A stretch of DNA of 64,000 nt from Streptomyces sp. F001 (GTDB lineage: Bacteria; Actinomycetota; Actinomycetes; Streptomycetales; Streptomycetaceae), in NCBI RefSeq assembly GCF_004187715.1, contig NZ_QZWF01000018.1, positions 53,499 through 117,498 of the forward strand. The letters are read 5' to 3'. The translations under genes and the position numbers were made by a program. Shown here one piece after another: positions 35,082 through 43,580 of the stretch. Below the pieces are notes generated by a model. It saw nothing but the letters and a program-made list of their open reading frames with translations. It was not told where the DNA came from and made no database searches. Positions within the stretch are counted from its first letter, which is position 1, and each line of letters opens with the position of its first letter.

Positions 35082-36602
35082 TTACTTCTGACCCGGCTGC
35101 AGCGCCCGCCGGAGCGGGCGGCCCACCGCGCGGCGGGCGCGGCGATAGACCGAGATGGTCGGCACGGCCGGAGCCGCCTTGGCCGAAGCGGCCTTCGACG
35201 CAGCGGGGGTGATCGCGGCGGCCTTGGCTGCGGGCTTCACCGCAACGCGCTTGGTCGCAGCCGGACCGCCCGGGAGCGGGCCCGCCGGGGCCGACTTCGC
35301 GGCGGCGGCCCGGGAATGGGCCAGCTCCCGCTTCAACTTGGCGTTCTCCGAGGCAAGTTCGGTGATCCGGGTCTGTAGCCAGCCGAAGCGCGGGCCCAGC
35401 GAGGCGGGGTCGCTGTCGATCCACGGCCGGATGCCAGGGGGGAACGACAGTGACCGCAGGCGCTCCTCGAAGGCCGCGCCGCCGTCGCCGTGCGTGAAGG
35501 TGTTCTCCAGCCCGTTCTTGTCCAGGAAGGCGGTGAACCGCTCGAACCGCTCCTCGTGGCCGCCCAGCAGCGCCCCGAAGTCCGCCTCCTCGTACAGCCG
35601 TGCAGGGTCCACGTCCTCGGACAGCTGGTCGAGCGGGCGGTGCGGGATGCCGAAGTAGCGGCACAGCTCCAGCGTCCGCGAGTCACTGCACAGCACGGTC
35701 GCCGGCGTACCCGCCAGCAGCGCGGCGATGTTGCCGTGGATACGGGAGCCGAAGGAGAAGTCGAACTCGCGCAGGTCGTCGATCCAGGTGACGGGATCGA
35801 CGTAGATCCGGGCCTTGCCCTCCTGGTACATCGGGTGGTCCGGATGAGTCGGCATCGCCGTCACCCGGCCGTTCGCTCCCGACACATGGCGCCAGTGCAG
35901 CTGCTGTGCGTCGGTGAGGTTCTGGCCGATGAAGCGCAGGTTCGGATAGCGCTCGTGTGCGCGAGCGATGATCCGGTCGAGGCCCAGGCTGCGCACCGCG
36001 TTGTGCGAGCCGTTGATCGCGATCCGCGAGTCGGCGGTCAGCGCCGCCGCGCGCTTGCGGACGTCGAGTTCCTTGCCGTACATGAACAGGGACGGACAGC
36101 CGATGACCTCGACGTCCCTGAACCCCATCTGCTTCAGGTACTCCTCGGTGAACTCGCCCCGCACGCCGATCGACGCGCTCCGGTCGAGCACGGCGGACAC
36201 GAAGTCCCGAACGGCGGGCTCCAGGGCCTTCAGCCGTGCGAGGTCGTAGTCCAGTCCGCTCTGCGCGCCGACGCCCAGGACCACCACCGGGATCCGCAGC
36301 TTGCGGATGAGCTGGGTCAGGCGGTTCAGCGAGGCCTCGAAGGACGGCCGGAACGCGTTGGCGAGCGGGACGACGAAGGCGTCGTACTCCTCGTTGATCC
36401 GGTCGGCCGCCGACACCTGGGTGCGGATGCCGTTCGAGACCACCTCGGTGTGCGGTGTCTCAAGGATCTTGTGCGCCGCGTCACTGAAGATCAGGTTTCC
36501 GGCGTTGGTGGCGATGACGTCCCGGTGAAGGGCCTCTTCGATCGGGACGACGTCATAAGGACTCTTCCCGGACCGAAGGAGGATGCGCTTGGTGCGCTGC
36601 AT
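35082..36602 (-). CDS. Polysaccharide pyruvyl transferase family protein
   Basis: Members transfer pyruvate from PEP to sugar hydroxyls, forming acidic ketals on wall polymers (CsaB family). About 506 residues from ATG 36602. The main domain (~1-330) has VVVLGVGAQSGLDYD, FVSAVLDRSASIGVRGEFTE, DVEVIGCPSLFM, and a C-terminal half with DFSFGSRIHGNIAALLAG, whose SRIHG motif is a family hallmark. The last ~130 residues include a coiled-coil helix (ITELASENAKLKRELAHS) and an Ala/Lys/Pro-rich tail ending RRALQPGQK. In-frame GTG 36623 and TTG 36632 are alternative starts; none has a good ribosome-binding site. Convergent with the GT2 gene. Confidence 0.82.
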   Translation of the reverse strand: MQRTKRILLRSGKSPYDVVPIEEALHRDVIATNAGNLIFSDAAHKILETPHTEVVSNGIRTQVSAADRINEEYDAFVVPLANAFRPSFEASLNRLTQLIRKLRIPVVVLGVGAQSGLDYDLARLKALEPAVRDFVSAVLDRSASIGVRGEFTEEYLKQMGFRDVEVIGCPSLFMYGKELDVRKRAAALTADSRIAINGSHNAVRSLGLDRIIARAHERYPNLRFIGQNLTDAQQLHWRHVSGANGRVTAMPTHPDHPMYQEGKARIYVDPVTWIDDLREFDFSFGSRIHGNIAALLAGTPATVLCSDSRTLELCRYFGIPHRPLDQLSEDVDPARLYEEADFGALLGGHEERFERFTAFLDKNGLENTFTHGDGGAAFEERLRSLSFPPGIRPWIDSDPASLGPRFGWLQTRITELASENAKLKRELAHSRAAAAKSAPAGPLPGGPAATKRVAVKPAAKAAAITPAASKAASAKAAPAVPTISVYRRARRAVGRPLRRALQPGQK

Positions 36603-36824
36603 GTGGTGATCTATCGGTGACACGTTCTTCAACTTAAATTTGCAGGAGCTTTAAATCCTATAGCCGACCTGTACAACCTTTTCGCCATGTGTGGCCCGTG
36701 AGCAGGTGATCACGCTGCGTCGCCGACCGTACGTCCGCGTACTGGACCGATGCGCGGCTCCCGTTCCCCTTCGCGTAGATTGCGGGCGGGGCAGCCGAAC
36801 CTACGCGAGGGGACAGACAGCAAG
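36603..36824. promoter_or_regulatory. Divergent intergenic region (pyruvyltransferase gene / proB)
   Basis: Contains an AT-rich stretch near 36625-36685 with TATAGGAT on the minus strand (36654-36661 region), a plausible -10 for the minus-strand gene. On the plus side GTAGAT near 36775 is a weak -10 candidate, followed by the GAGGGGAC ribosome-binding site of proB. Confidence 0.35.
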
Positions 36825-37952
36825 GTGGCAGCGGCAAGGCAGGATGTGCACGAGGCCCACAGGATCGTCGTCAAGGTGGGTTCCTCCTCGCTGACCACCG
36901 CGTCCGGCGGTCTGGACGCCGACCGGGTCGACGCACTCGTCGACGTCCTCGCCAAGGTGCGCAGCGGGGGAGAGAAGGAGATCGTGCTGGTCTCCTCCGG
37001 CGCCATCGCCGCCGGACTCGCTCCGCTGGGCCTGCGCCGCCGCCCCAGGGACCTCGCCCGCCAGCAGGCCGCCGCCAGTGTCGGCCAGGGGCTCCTGGTC
37101 GCCCGCTACACCGCCTCCTTCGCCCGCTACGGCACCCGTGTCGGCCAGATCCTGCTCACCTCCGACGACATGAGCCGCCGCGCCCACCACCGCAACGCCT
37201 CCCGCACCCTCGACAAGCTCCTCGCCATGGGTGCCCTGCCGATCGTCAACGAGAACGACACGGTCGCCACCGACGAGATCCGCTTCGGCGACAACGACCG
37301 GCTCGCCGCGCTCGTCGCCCACCTCGTCCGGGCCGACCTGCTGGTGCTGCTCTCCGACGTGGACGGCGTCTACGACGGCGACCCCACCAAGCCCGGCACC
37401 TCGCGGATAGCGGAGGTGACGGGACCGGCCGACCTCGCGCAGGTCGAGATCGGCAGCGCCGGCAAGGCCGGCGTCGGCACCGGCGGCATGGTCACCAAGG
37501 TCGAGGCGGCCCGGATCGCTGCCGCCGCCGGCATCCCCGTGGTGCTCACCAGCGCGATCCATGCGGCCGACGCGCTGACCGGCCAGGACACCGGCACCTA
37601 CTTCCACCCCACCGGCAAGCGCTCCGCGGACCGGCTGCTCTGGCTCCAGCACGCCTCCGCGCCGCAGGGCTCGCTCACCCTCGACGACGGCGCGGTGCGC
37701 GCGGTCGTCGAGCGTCGCACGTCACTGCTGCCGGCCGGAATCGCCGCCGTCGAGGGCGAGTTCAGTGCGGGCGACCCCGTCGAACTGCGTGACGGCGCCG
37801 GGCGCGCGGTGGCCCGCGGGCTCGTCAACTTCGATGCCAAGGAAATCCCCCGGTTGATAGGCCGCTCGACCCGGGAACTGGCGCGGGAGCTGGGACCGGC
37901 CTACGAGCGGGAGGTCGTCCACCGGGACGATCTGGTGCTCCTCCACCGGTGA
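36825..37952 (+). CDS. proB: Glutamate 5-kinase
   Basis: First step of proline biosynthesis: ATP + L-glutamate to glutamyl 5-phosphate, in the cytoplasm. 375 residues. Amino-acid kinase domain (~1-265) with IVVKVGSSSLT, LVSSGAIAAGLAPLGL, the substrate segment NENDTVATDEIRFGDNDRLA and GTGGMVTKVEAA. The C-terminal PUA domain (~280-365) contains GSLTLDDGAVRAV and AVARGLVNFDAKEI. The start is GTG 36825 (AAARQDVHEAHRIVVKVG...), placed by homology and by GAGGGGAC upstream. proA lies 760 nt downstream, separated by a small gene. Confidence 0.96.
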   Translation: MAAARQDVHEAHRIVVKVGSSSLTTASGGLDADRVDALVDVLAKVRSGGEKEIVLVSSGAIAAGLAPLGLRRRPRDLARQQAAASVGQGLLVARYTASFARYGTRVGQILLTSDDMSRRAHHRNASRTLDKLLAMGALPIVNENDTVATDEIRFGDNDRLAALVAHLVRADLLVLLSDVDGVYDGDPTKPGTSRIAEVTGPADLAQVEIGSAGKAGVGTGGMVTKVEAARIAAAAGIPVVLTSAIHAADALTGQDTGTYFHPTGKRSADRLLWLQHASAPQGSLTLDDGAVRAVVERRTSLLPAGIAAVEGEFSAGDPVELRDGAGRAVARGLVNFDAKEIPRLIGRSTRELARELGPAYEREVVHRDDLVLLHR

Positions 37953-38158
37953 GGAACGACGACCGGGTGATCCTCGGCCGGTGAAGCGCGCGGCGCAGGC
38001 CGAAAACGGGGGGAACGCCCCGCAAAATGCGCCCGCCCTGAGGTGGACGTTGCGCAAAACCGCCCCGCGAACCCTGGCGGCCTGCTCAACTTTGTCTCAG
38101 GCACATCCCGCACGAGCACGGCTCGACCCCGGCTCGACACCGCGCAAAGGAGGCCGTC

Positions 38159-38641
38159 GTGAGACGAGTACGCCCTGGGGCAGCGGCGTCCCGCGGCGGT
38201 TCCCCCTCCCGCGACACCGGCCGCCGCACCACCGGCGAGGAGCGCGCCCTCACCAGCGTCGCAGCCGGGGAGCGGTACGCGGGCGAGGAGCCCGCGGACA
38301 TCCCCCGCCTGTGGCACATCACCCTCAGCGTCTCCGGCGAGGCCGCCCCCGTCGAAGAGCTGCGGCGTGCCCTGGAACAGCTTGCCCACGACCACCCCTT
38401 CCTGCTGACCAGCCGATACGCCGACGACCACGCCGAGATCCGGTACTGGGAGGAGGCCCGCGATCTGCACGACGCGGCCGCCGTCGCGCTGCGCCTGTGG
38501 GGCGAGCACCGGCAGACCGCGGGGCTCCCGCCCTGGGAGATCGTCGGCCTGGAGGTCATCGACCGCGCCACTTACCACCAGCGAATCTCCGAGGGCTACG
38601 GCCCGCCACCGGCCAGCCCAGTGGGCATCCACCCCTTTTGA
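38159..38641 (+). CDS. Conserved hypothetical protein between proB and proA
   Basis: A 160-residue soluble protein. A disordered basic N-terminus (~1-45) precedes a small alpha/beta domain: strand LWHITLSVSGEAAPV, helix EELRRALEQLAHDHPFLL, strand DHAEIRYWEEARDLHDAAAV, helix ALRLWGEHR, and the WEIVGLEVIDRATYHQR end. The start is GTG 38159, with a near-perfect AAAGGAGG ribosome-binding site. I know this only as a streptomycete hypothetical gene in the proB-proA interval. Ferredoxin-like folding of a beta-alpha-beta-beta-alpha-beta kind is suggested by the order of segments; no catalytic motif. Confidence 0.75.
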   Translation: MRRVRPGAAASRGGSPSRDTGRRTTGEERALTSVAAGERYAGEEPADIPRLWHITLSVSGEAAPVEELRRALEQLAHDHPFLLTSRYADDHAEIRYWEEARDLHDAAAVALRLWGEHRQTAGLPPWEIVGLEVIDRATYHQRISEGYGPPPASPVGIHPF

Positions 38642-38700
38642 GGGCATTCGGGCCTGTCTCGGGGTGTGGAACGCTCGATGGACGGTCCCGTCCGGCGCAC

Positions 38701-38712
38701 TACCCTTCCCTC
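38701..38712 (+). promoter_or_regulatory. Leaderless-type promoter of proA
   Basis: TACCCT (38701-38706) followed by 6 nt and the ATG of proA; no ribosome-binding site. Confidence 0.6.
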
Positions 38713-39999
38713 ATGACCACGCTCTCGCCGTACGACTCCATGACCCCGGTCATCCAGGCCGCCTACCGTGCCAAGGCTGCCGCCGCCGACCTCGCGCCGC
38801 TGCCCCGGGCCGTGAAGGACGACGCGCTGCTCGCCATCGCGGACGCGCTCGAGGTCCGTGCGAGCGAAATCGTCGAGGCCAACGCCAAGGACGTCACCAA
38901 GGCCCGCGAGTCCGGCACCAGCGAGGCCATCGTCGACCGGCTGACCCTGACCCCGGAGCGCGTCCGGGTCATCGCCTCCGACGTGCGGGACGTCGTCGCG
39001 CTGCCCGACCCGGTCGGCGAGGTCGTCCGCGGCTCCACCCTTCCCAACGGCATCGACCTGCGCCAGGTCCGCGTCCCGCTCGGCGTCGTCGGGATCATCT
39101 ACGAGGCCCGGCCGAACGTCACCGTGGATGCCGCCGCCCTGTGCCTGAAGTCCGGCAACGCGGTACTGCTGCGCGGCTCGGGCTCCGCGTACGAGTCGAA
39201 CACCGCCCTCGTCCGGGTCATCCGCGACGCCGTGGGCGGGTCCGGGCTGCCCGCCGACGCCGTACAACTGGTGCCCGGCGAGAGCCGCGAGAGCGTGCGC
39301 GAGCTGATGCGGGCCCGCGGACTGGTCGACGTGCTGATCCCGCGCGGCGGCGCCTCGCTGATCCAGACGGTCGTCCAGGAGTCGACGGTCCCGGTCATCG
39401 AGACCGGCACCGGCAACTGCCACGTCTACGTCGACGCCCACGCCGACCTCGACATGGCCCTCGAGATCCTGATCAACTCCAAGGCGCAGCGGGTCAGTGT
39501 GTGCAACGCCGCCGAGACGCTGCTGGTCCACCGGGCCATCGCCGCCGAGTTCCTGCCGCGCGCGCTGGACGCCCTCGCCGAGGCAGGGGTCACCGTGCAC
39601 GCCGACGAGCGGGTGCTGGCGTACGCCAAGGACACCAAGGCGACCGTCGTCGAGGCCACCCCGGAGGACTGGGAGGCCGAGTACCTGTCGTACGACATCG
39701 CCGCAGCCGTCGTCGACTCCCTCGACAAGGCCGTGGAGCACATCCGGCTGTGGACCTCCGGTCACACCGAGGCCATCGTGACGACCTCCCAGCAGGCCGC
39801 CCGCCGCTTCACCCAGCTGGTCGACTCCACCACGGTCGCCGTGAACGCCTCTACCCGCTTCACGGACGGCGGCCAGTTCGGCTTCGGCGCGGAGATCGGC
39901 ATCTCGACGCAGAAGCTGCACGCCCGCGGCCCGATGGGGCTGCCCGAACTGACCAGCACCAAGTACATCGTCACCGGGGACGGACACGTAAGGCGCTGA
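38713..39999 (+). CDS. proA: Gamma-glutamyl phosphate reductase
   Basis: NADPH-dependent reduction of glutamyl 5-phosphate to glutamate 5-semialdehyde, second step of proline synthesis. 428 residues of the aldehyde dehydrogenase superfamily. Recognisable parts are VPLGVVGIIYEARPNVTVDA, LRGSGSAYESN, LIPRGGASLIQ, ETGTGNCHVYVD, and the catalytic cysteine in RVSVCNAAETLL (~residue 265). The C-terminal NASTRFTDGGQFGFGAEIGI is also typical. ATG 38713 is supported by family start and the -10 hexamer 6 nt upstream. It therefore has its own promoter and need not depend on proB transcription. Confidence 0.97.
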   Translation: MTTLSPYDSMTPVIQAAYRAKAAAADLAPLPRAVKDDALLAIADALEVRASEIVEANAKDVTKARESGTSEAIVDRLTLTPERVRVIASDVRDVVALPDPVGEVVRGSTLPNGIDLRQVRVPLGVVGIIYEARPNVTVDAAALCLKSGNAVLLRGSGSAYESNTALVRVIRDAVGGSGLPADAVQLVPGESRESVRELMRARGLVDVLIPRGGASLIQTVVQESTVPVIETGTGNCHVYVDAHADLDMALEILINSKAQRVSVCNAAETLLVHRAIAAEFLPRALDALAEAGVTVHADERVLAYAKDTKATVVEATPEDWEAEYLSYDIAAAVVDSLDKAVEHIRLWTSGHTEAIVTTSQQAARRFTQLVDSTTVAVNASTRFTDGGQFGFGAEIGISTQKLHARGPMGLPELTSTKYIVTGDGHVRR

Positions 40000-40120
40000 G
40001 GAGCACGGCACCGGCATATGCGGCGGACACGCGCCCCCGACTCGCGTCCGTGCCCCGGCGGAGACGTCTCAGCAAGCGGATGAATTTCCATACTGTCTGC
40101 CCAAATTGACCCCCCAGGTC

Positions 40121-40132
40121 TACTCTGGATCC
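40121..40132 (+). promoter_or_regulatory. Leaderless-type promoter
   Basis: TACTCT (40121-40126), 6 nt, then GTG 40133. Same hexamer and spacing as the promoter of the paralogous gene at 40806. Confidence 0.6.
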
Positions 40133-40705
40133 GTGCCGGAGGACGTGGGGGGCACGCCGTTCCCTGACGGCTGGGAGCCCGACGACGACCACGACCGCGG
40201 GGTGTCGGACGAAGAGTTCGCCTCCGTGGTCTTCGACGAGGCCTTCGTGCAGGCGGCCGTGGTGCACGAGCCGACCGCCGTCGAACGCCTCCTGGCCGCC
40301 GCGCAGGCCAGAGCCGAGGCCTCCGAGGCGGAGGCCCGCCGGGCACACGGCAGAGGCGAGCGGTACGACGACGGATACGGCGCCGAGGACCCCGGTTTCC
40401 GCCGCGACCCGGACTTCGACGACCTGGACGACCCCGAGCTCCTCGACAGCCGCGACGGCATGCCGGGACCGTACGGAAAGCAGGTCCGCTGGCACCGCCC
40501 GGTCGCCTGGCTGCTCGCCCTGGTGATGGGTATCGGCATGGTCGCCCTGGCCTTCGCCGCGGTCTACCGGGGCGCCTCCTCGGGCCGCCAGGACCAGGTC
40601 CCGCCGCCCGCCTCCACCGGCCTGGAGCAGGGCACCTCGGCCGCCCCCTCCGCCTCCGCCGACTACTCCCAGCCGGCCGTCTCCGCGGTTCCGCGCACGC
40701 CCTGA
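40133..40705 (+). CDS. Single-pass membrane protein, paralogue of the next gene
   Basis: A 190-residue protein of unknown function. The acidic N-terminus contains the motif EFASVVFDEAFVQAAVVHE and a helical stretch TAVERLLAAAQARAEASE. A disordered acidic middle (DDLDDPELLDSRDG) precedes one transmembrane helix (~residues 122-145, VAWLLALVMGIGMVALAFAA) and a short Pro/Ser/Ala-rich outer tail of about 40 residues. The topology is cytoplasm-in with a small exterior part. GTG 40133 is selected because of the -10 hexamer at the leaderless spacing; an earlier TTG at 40106 would overlap that promoter. The motif SVVFDE[AS]FV is shared with the protein at 40806, suggesting duplication. Confidence 0.75.
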   Translation: MPEDVGGTPFPDGWEPDDDHDRGVSDEEFASVVFDEAFVQAAVVHEPTAVERLLAAAQARAEASEAEARRAHGRGERYDDGYGAEDPGFRRDPDFDDLDDPELLDSRDGMPGPYGKQVRWHRPVAWLLALVMGIGMVALAFAAVYRGASSGRQDQVPPPASTGLEQGTSAAPSASADYSQPAVSAVPRTP

Positions 40706-40793
40706 ACCGGCCCTGCGCAGGTATGCGCCGTTCTGGTGAGTACCTGTCAGAAGTTGTGATGGAGCAGGGCGTTTACCGGAGCTCCGGGAGACC

Positions 40794-40805
40794 TACTCTG
40801 AAGTT
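40794..40805 (+). promoter_or_regulatory. Leaderless-type promoter
   Basis: TACTCT (40794-40799), 6 nt, then ATG 40806; no ribosome-binding site. Confidence 0.6.
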
Positions 40806-41879
40806 ATGGGCGGGCCTGGAGAACCACCCGAGGGGACACCCGACGGCGCCTCCAACGGTGCGGAAGACGAGTACCGATCCGTCGTCTTCGACGAGTCGTT
40901 CGTCCGCGCTGCCCGCCTCCAGGAGTTCTCCGCACAGGAGCGCCTGACCGACCACGCGCCCGCCGTACGCCGCCGGCCGCCCCTGCGCCGGGGGCTGTCC
41001 CGGCAGGCGTTCGTGCTGGTCGTGCTGATCGCCCTCGCCTTCGGCACCGCGATCTACATGGGCGTACGGCACCCCTACCAGACCCCGCAGGCCCGCCAGC
41101 CCGTCGAGCCCCTGCGGATGACCGTCATCCCGCTCGCCCCGCAGGGCAGCGTGCCCGGCGCCACCGACCCCGAACAGCTGTACGTCAACAGTCCCGCCGC
41201 GCAGTTCCGCACCGGCGCCGAGGGCATCCCGCTGCCCGCTGCCCGGCGCACCGCGAACTTCTCGGACGGCCAGGTCGTCACCGCCCTGACCACCGCCAAG
41301 GACTACATCGTCCGCTCCTCGCTCTACCCCGAGGTGCTCACCGGCGAGCAGGTCCGGCCCGTGCGGGTCCTGCTCGACCCCGGCCAACTCACCCAGTTCG
41401 ACCGCAGTTTCGAGGTGCCCTCCGCCGACGGCCGGCACGCTCCCACCGGCTGGCTGGTGCGCTTCGACCCCGCCCACGCCGAACTGGCCGACCGCGAGAT
41501 CCGTGTGCAGGGCAGCCTGCAGGTCACCGAGGCCGACTCGGCCACCCTCGAGGTCACCGCGGACCACACCTTCGTGTACGCGCTGCGACCGGCCGACGCC
41601 GGTGCGAAGGCCGAGGCGTCGCTGTTCACGGTCCGGCGCGAGCTGCACTTCCGCTTCGACCGCGACGACCTGCGCCTGCACCAGGCCCAGCTGGTCGGCT
41701 CGCACGTCCAGGCAGGCCCGCTGTCCTGCGCCGAGGACACCGCCGACCACCTGCGCCCGCTGCTCGCCGGCCAGACCCCGAAGGCCGGCGGCCCGGCCGG
41801 CACGGACCCGTACGCCCCGCACGGCGCGACGGCCCTGTGCGGGACCTTGGCGGACAGTGCCCAGCCCAAGGTGAACTAG
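40806..41879 (+). CDS. Membrane-anchored protein with large extracytoplasmic domain
   Basis: A 357-residue protein, not assigned to a named family by me. The cytoplasmic part (~1-62) carries the motif EDEYRSVVFDESFVRAARLQE, closely similar to the preceding gene. One transmembrane helix follows (~65-85, QAFVLVVLIALAFGTAIYMG), then an ~270-residue exterior region. It has a conserved-looking core TTAKDYIVRSSLYPEVLTGE, LVRFDPAHAELADREIRVQG and RRELHFRFDRDDLRLH, and two cysteines near the end (PLSCAED and TALCGTL) that could form a disulphide. It overlaps the convergent protease gene by 4 nt. The shared cytoplasmic motif suggests that both membrane proteins dock to the same partner. Confidence 0.75.
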   Translation: MGGPGEPPEGTPDGASNGAEDEYRSVVFDESFVRAARLQEFSAQERLTDHAPAVRRRPPLRRGLSRQAFVLVVLIALAFGTAIYMGVRHPYQTPQARQPVEPLRMTVIPLAPQGSVPGATDPEQLYVNSPAAQFRTGAEGIPLPAARRTANFSDGQVVTALTTAKDYIVRSSLYPEVLTGEQVRPVRVLLDPGQLTQFDRSFEVPSADGRHAPTGWLVRFDPAHAELADREIRVQGSLQVTEADSATLEVTADHTFVYALRPADAGAKAEASLFTVRRELHFRFDRDDLRLHQAQLVGSHVQAGPLSCAEDTADHLRPLLAGQTPKAGGPAGTDPYAPHGATALCGTLADSAQPKVN

Positions 41880-42973
41880 TCGCGCGGCGGCTGGTCCTTG
41901 GGCGGTGCGTCGGCAGAGCCGCCCGTGAAGCCGCCGAAGCCGCGCCGCACCCGGCTGCCCAGGTCGCCGGCGCCGCCCGCGATGTCGGTGACCAGCTTCA
42001 TCAGCGGGTCCTTCGAGGCGCGCACATGGTCCGCATAGTGCGAGGCCGAATCGCGGAAGGAGTCCGAGACCGAGGTGTCCTTGTCCTCGTCGCGCCGCGG
42101 GTAGTGGCCGTCCATGATCCGCTGGTAGTCGCGGGAGGCCGCCCACTTCTTCAGCTCGGCCGCGCGCACGGTGGTGAAGGGGTGGCTGCGGGGCAGCGTG
42201 TTGAGGATCTTCAGCACGGAGTCGCGCAGGTCGCCGCCGGCCTCGTACTCCTCGGCCTGCTCCAGGAACGCGTCCACGTTCATCTCGTGCAGGTGGTTGC
42301 CGCCCGCGAGCTTCATCAGGCCGCGCATCGAGGCCTGGAGGTCCTGGCCGACCAGCAGTCCCGCGCGGTCGGCGGACAGCTCCGACTTGCGGAACCACTC
42401 GCGCAGCGCGGTCACGATCGCCATGATCGCGACGCCGCCCAGCGGGATCCAGGCCACCCGCAGGGCGAGGTTGGTCAGGAACAGCAGGATGGTGCGGTAG
42501 ACGGAGTGCCCGGACAGGGCGTGGCCGACCTCGTGGCCGATGACCGCCCGCATCTCCTCCTCGTCGAGCAGCTCGACGAGCCCGGTCGTGACGACGATGA
42601 TCGGCTCGTCCATGCCGATGCACATCGCGTTGGGCTGCGGATCCTGGTTGACGTACATCGGCGGGACCTTCTCCAGGTCCAGGATGTAGCAGGCGTCCCG
42701 CAGCATGTCGTTGAGGTGGGCGAACTGCCGGTCCGAGACGCGCACCGAGTCGGACAGGAACAGCAGCCTCAGGCTCCGCTCGGGCAGCAGCCCGCTGAGC
42801 GCCTTGAAGGCCGTGTCGAAGCCGCTCAGCTTGCGCAGCGCGACCAGGGCGGAGCGGTCCGCCGGATGCTCGTACGCACGCGAGGAGATTCCCGGGAAGC
42901 GCCTGCGCTGCCGGCTCGGCACGTGCTCGTGCCCGTCCTGCTGGTGGCCGTCGTCGGACATGTCTTCCCCCAT
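41876..42973 (-). CDS. M48 family zinc metallopeptidase (HtpX-like)
   Basis: A 365-residue membrane-associated protease. The zinc-binding HExxH motif is in AVIGHEVGHALSGH (~residues 161-174), with the third ligand probably in the downstream helix KSELSADRAGLL (E in SELSADRA). Two hydrophobic segments flank the motif (ILLFLTNLALRVAWIPLGGV and VAIMAIVTAL). The N-terminal ~100 residues contain RSLRLLFLSDSVRVSDRQF. The C-terminal part after HPFTTVRAAELKKW is a Gly-rich tail. Family members degrade damaged membrane proteins. In-frame ATGs at 42973 and 42961 are both possible starts; GGGGGAAG lies just before the second. Confidence 0.88.
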   Translation of the reverse strand: MGEDMSDDGHQQDGHEHVPSRQRRRFPGISSRAYEHPADRSALVALRKLSGFDTAFKALSGLLPERSLRLLFLSDSVRVSDRQFAHLNDMLRDACYILDLEKVPPMYVNQDPQPNAMCIGMDEPIIVVTTGLVELLDEEEMRAVIGHEVGHALSGHSVYRTILLFLTNLALRVAWIPLGGVAIMAIVTALREWFRKSELSADRAGLLVGQDLQASMRGLMKLAGGNHLHEMNVDAFLEQAEEYEAGGDLRDSVLKILNTLPRSHPFTTVRAAELKKWAASRDYQRIMDGHYPRRDEDKDTSVSDSFRDSASHYADHVRASKDPLMKLVTDIAGGAGDLGSRVRRGFGGFTGGSADAPPKDQPPRD

Positions 42974-43113
42974 GTGCGTCGGTGTGCCCTGTGTACTCCG
43001 CGCGCTGTTGTCCGCGCGCGGTTGTCTTTGCGCTTTCTTGTACGCCCCCGAAGCAAGGCCCAGCCTAGGCGGAGATACCGTGGACGGGCAGCACAGCGAA
43101 GGAGTCCCGCACC

Positions 43114-43275
43114 ATGGAGCACCACCCCGCAGCCGCCTGGCTCACCGAGGCAGCGAGCGCCGCCCAGCAGCAGGGGGCGGGGAATCTTCTCCGGGTCGTA
43201 CTGATCGTGATGGTGGTCGGCTGTGTGCTGACCGCCTGGTTCCTGCTTCGGGGTTACAGGCGGAAGGACGACTGA
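43114..43275 (+). CDS. Small single-TM protein (53 aa)
   Basis: A 53-residue protein: a hydrophilic, Ala/Gln-rich start (HHPAAAWLTEAASAAQQQ), one membrane helix (RVVLIVMVVGCVLTAWFLL, ~residues 27-45) and a basic end (RGYRRKDD). ATG 43114 has an AAGGAG ribosome-binding site 9 nt upstream, the best evidence that it is real. Divergent from the M48 protease and followed by another tiny membrane protein of similar layout. Function unknown. Confidence 0.7.
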   Translation: MEHHPAAAWLTEAASAAQQQGAGNLLRVVLIVMVVGCVLTAWFLLRGYRRKDD

Positions 43276-43383
43276 GCGCCCCGGAAGGTTGCCCGACGGC
43301 GGAGTCGGGGTGATCGCGGCCGAGGCGCCCGCATACGATGAGCCGACGTCTCTTCCGCCCACACGCGATAGGTCCTGCCGAAG

Positions 43384-43548
43384 ATGAGCTTCCACAGCGC
43401 CGCAGCCCAGTTGGTCACCCTCGCCGCCGAGGGCCAGGAGCACGGCGGCAACCACGAGAGCATCAACCCCCTGGTCACCGGCGGCGGCGCGTTCCTCGCC
43501 CTGATGCTGCTGCTGTGGATCACCACCCGCTTCAACCGCGACCGCTGA
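43384..43548 (+). CDS. Small single-TM protein (54 aa)
   Basis: A 54-residue protein with an amphipathic N-terminal helix (SFHSAAAQLVTLAAEGQEH), a short His/Asn/Gly linker (GGNHESINP), one membrane helix (GGGAFLALMLLLWITTRF) and a basic end (NRDR). ATG 43384; no strong ribosome-binding site, only GAAG directly before it. Codon third positions are strongly G/C. It ends 32 nt before nadD and I believe it is a conserved streptomycete gene. The similar size, helix position and basic tail to the preceding gene suggest the two may act together. Confidence 0.65.
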   Translation: MSFHSAAAQLVTLAAEGQEHGGNHESINPLVTGGGAFLALMLLLWITTRFNRDR

Positions 43549-43580
43549 GCCCACAGACCGGGCCGGTAGGGTCTGCACGC

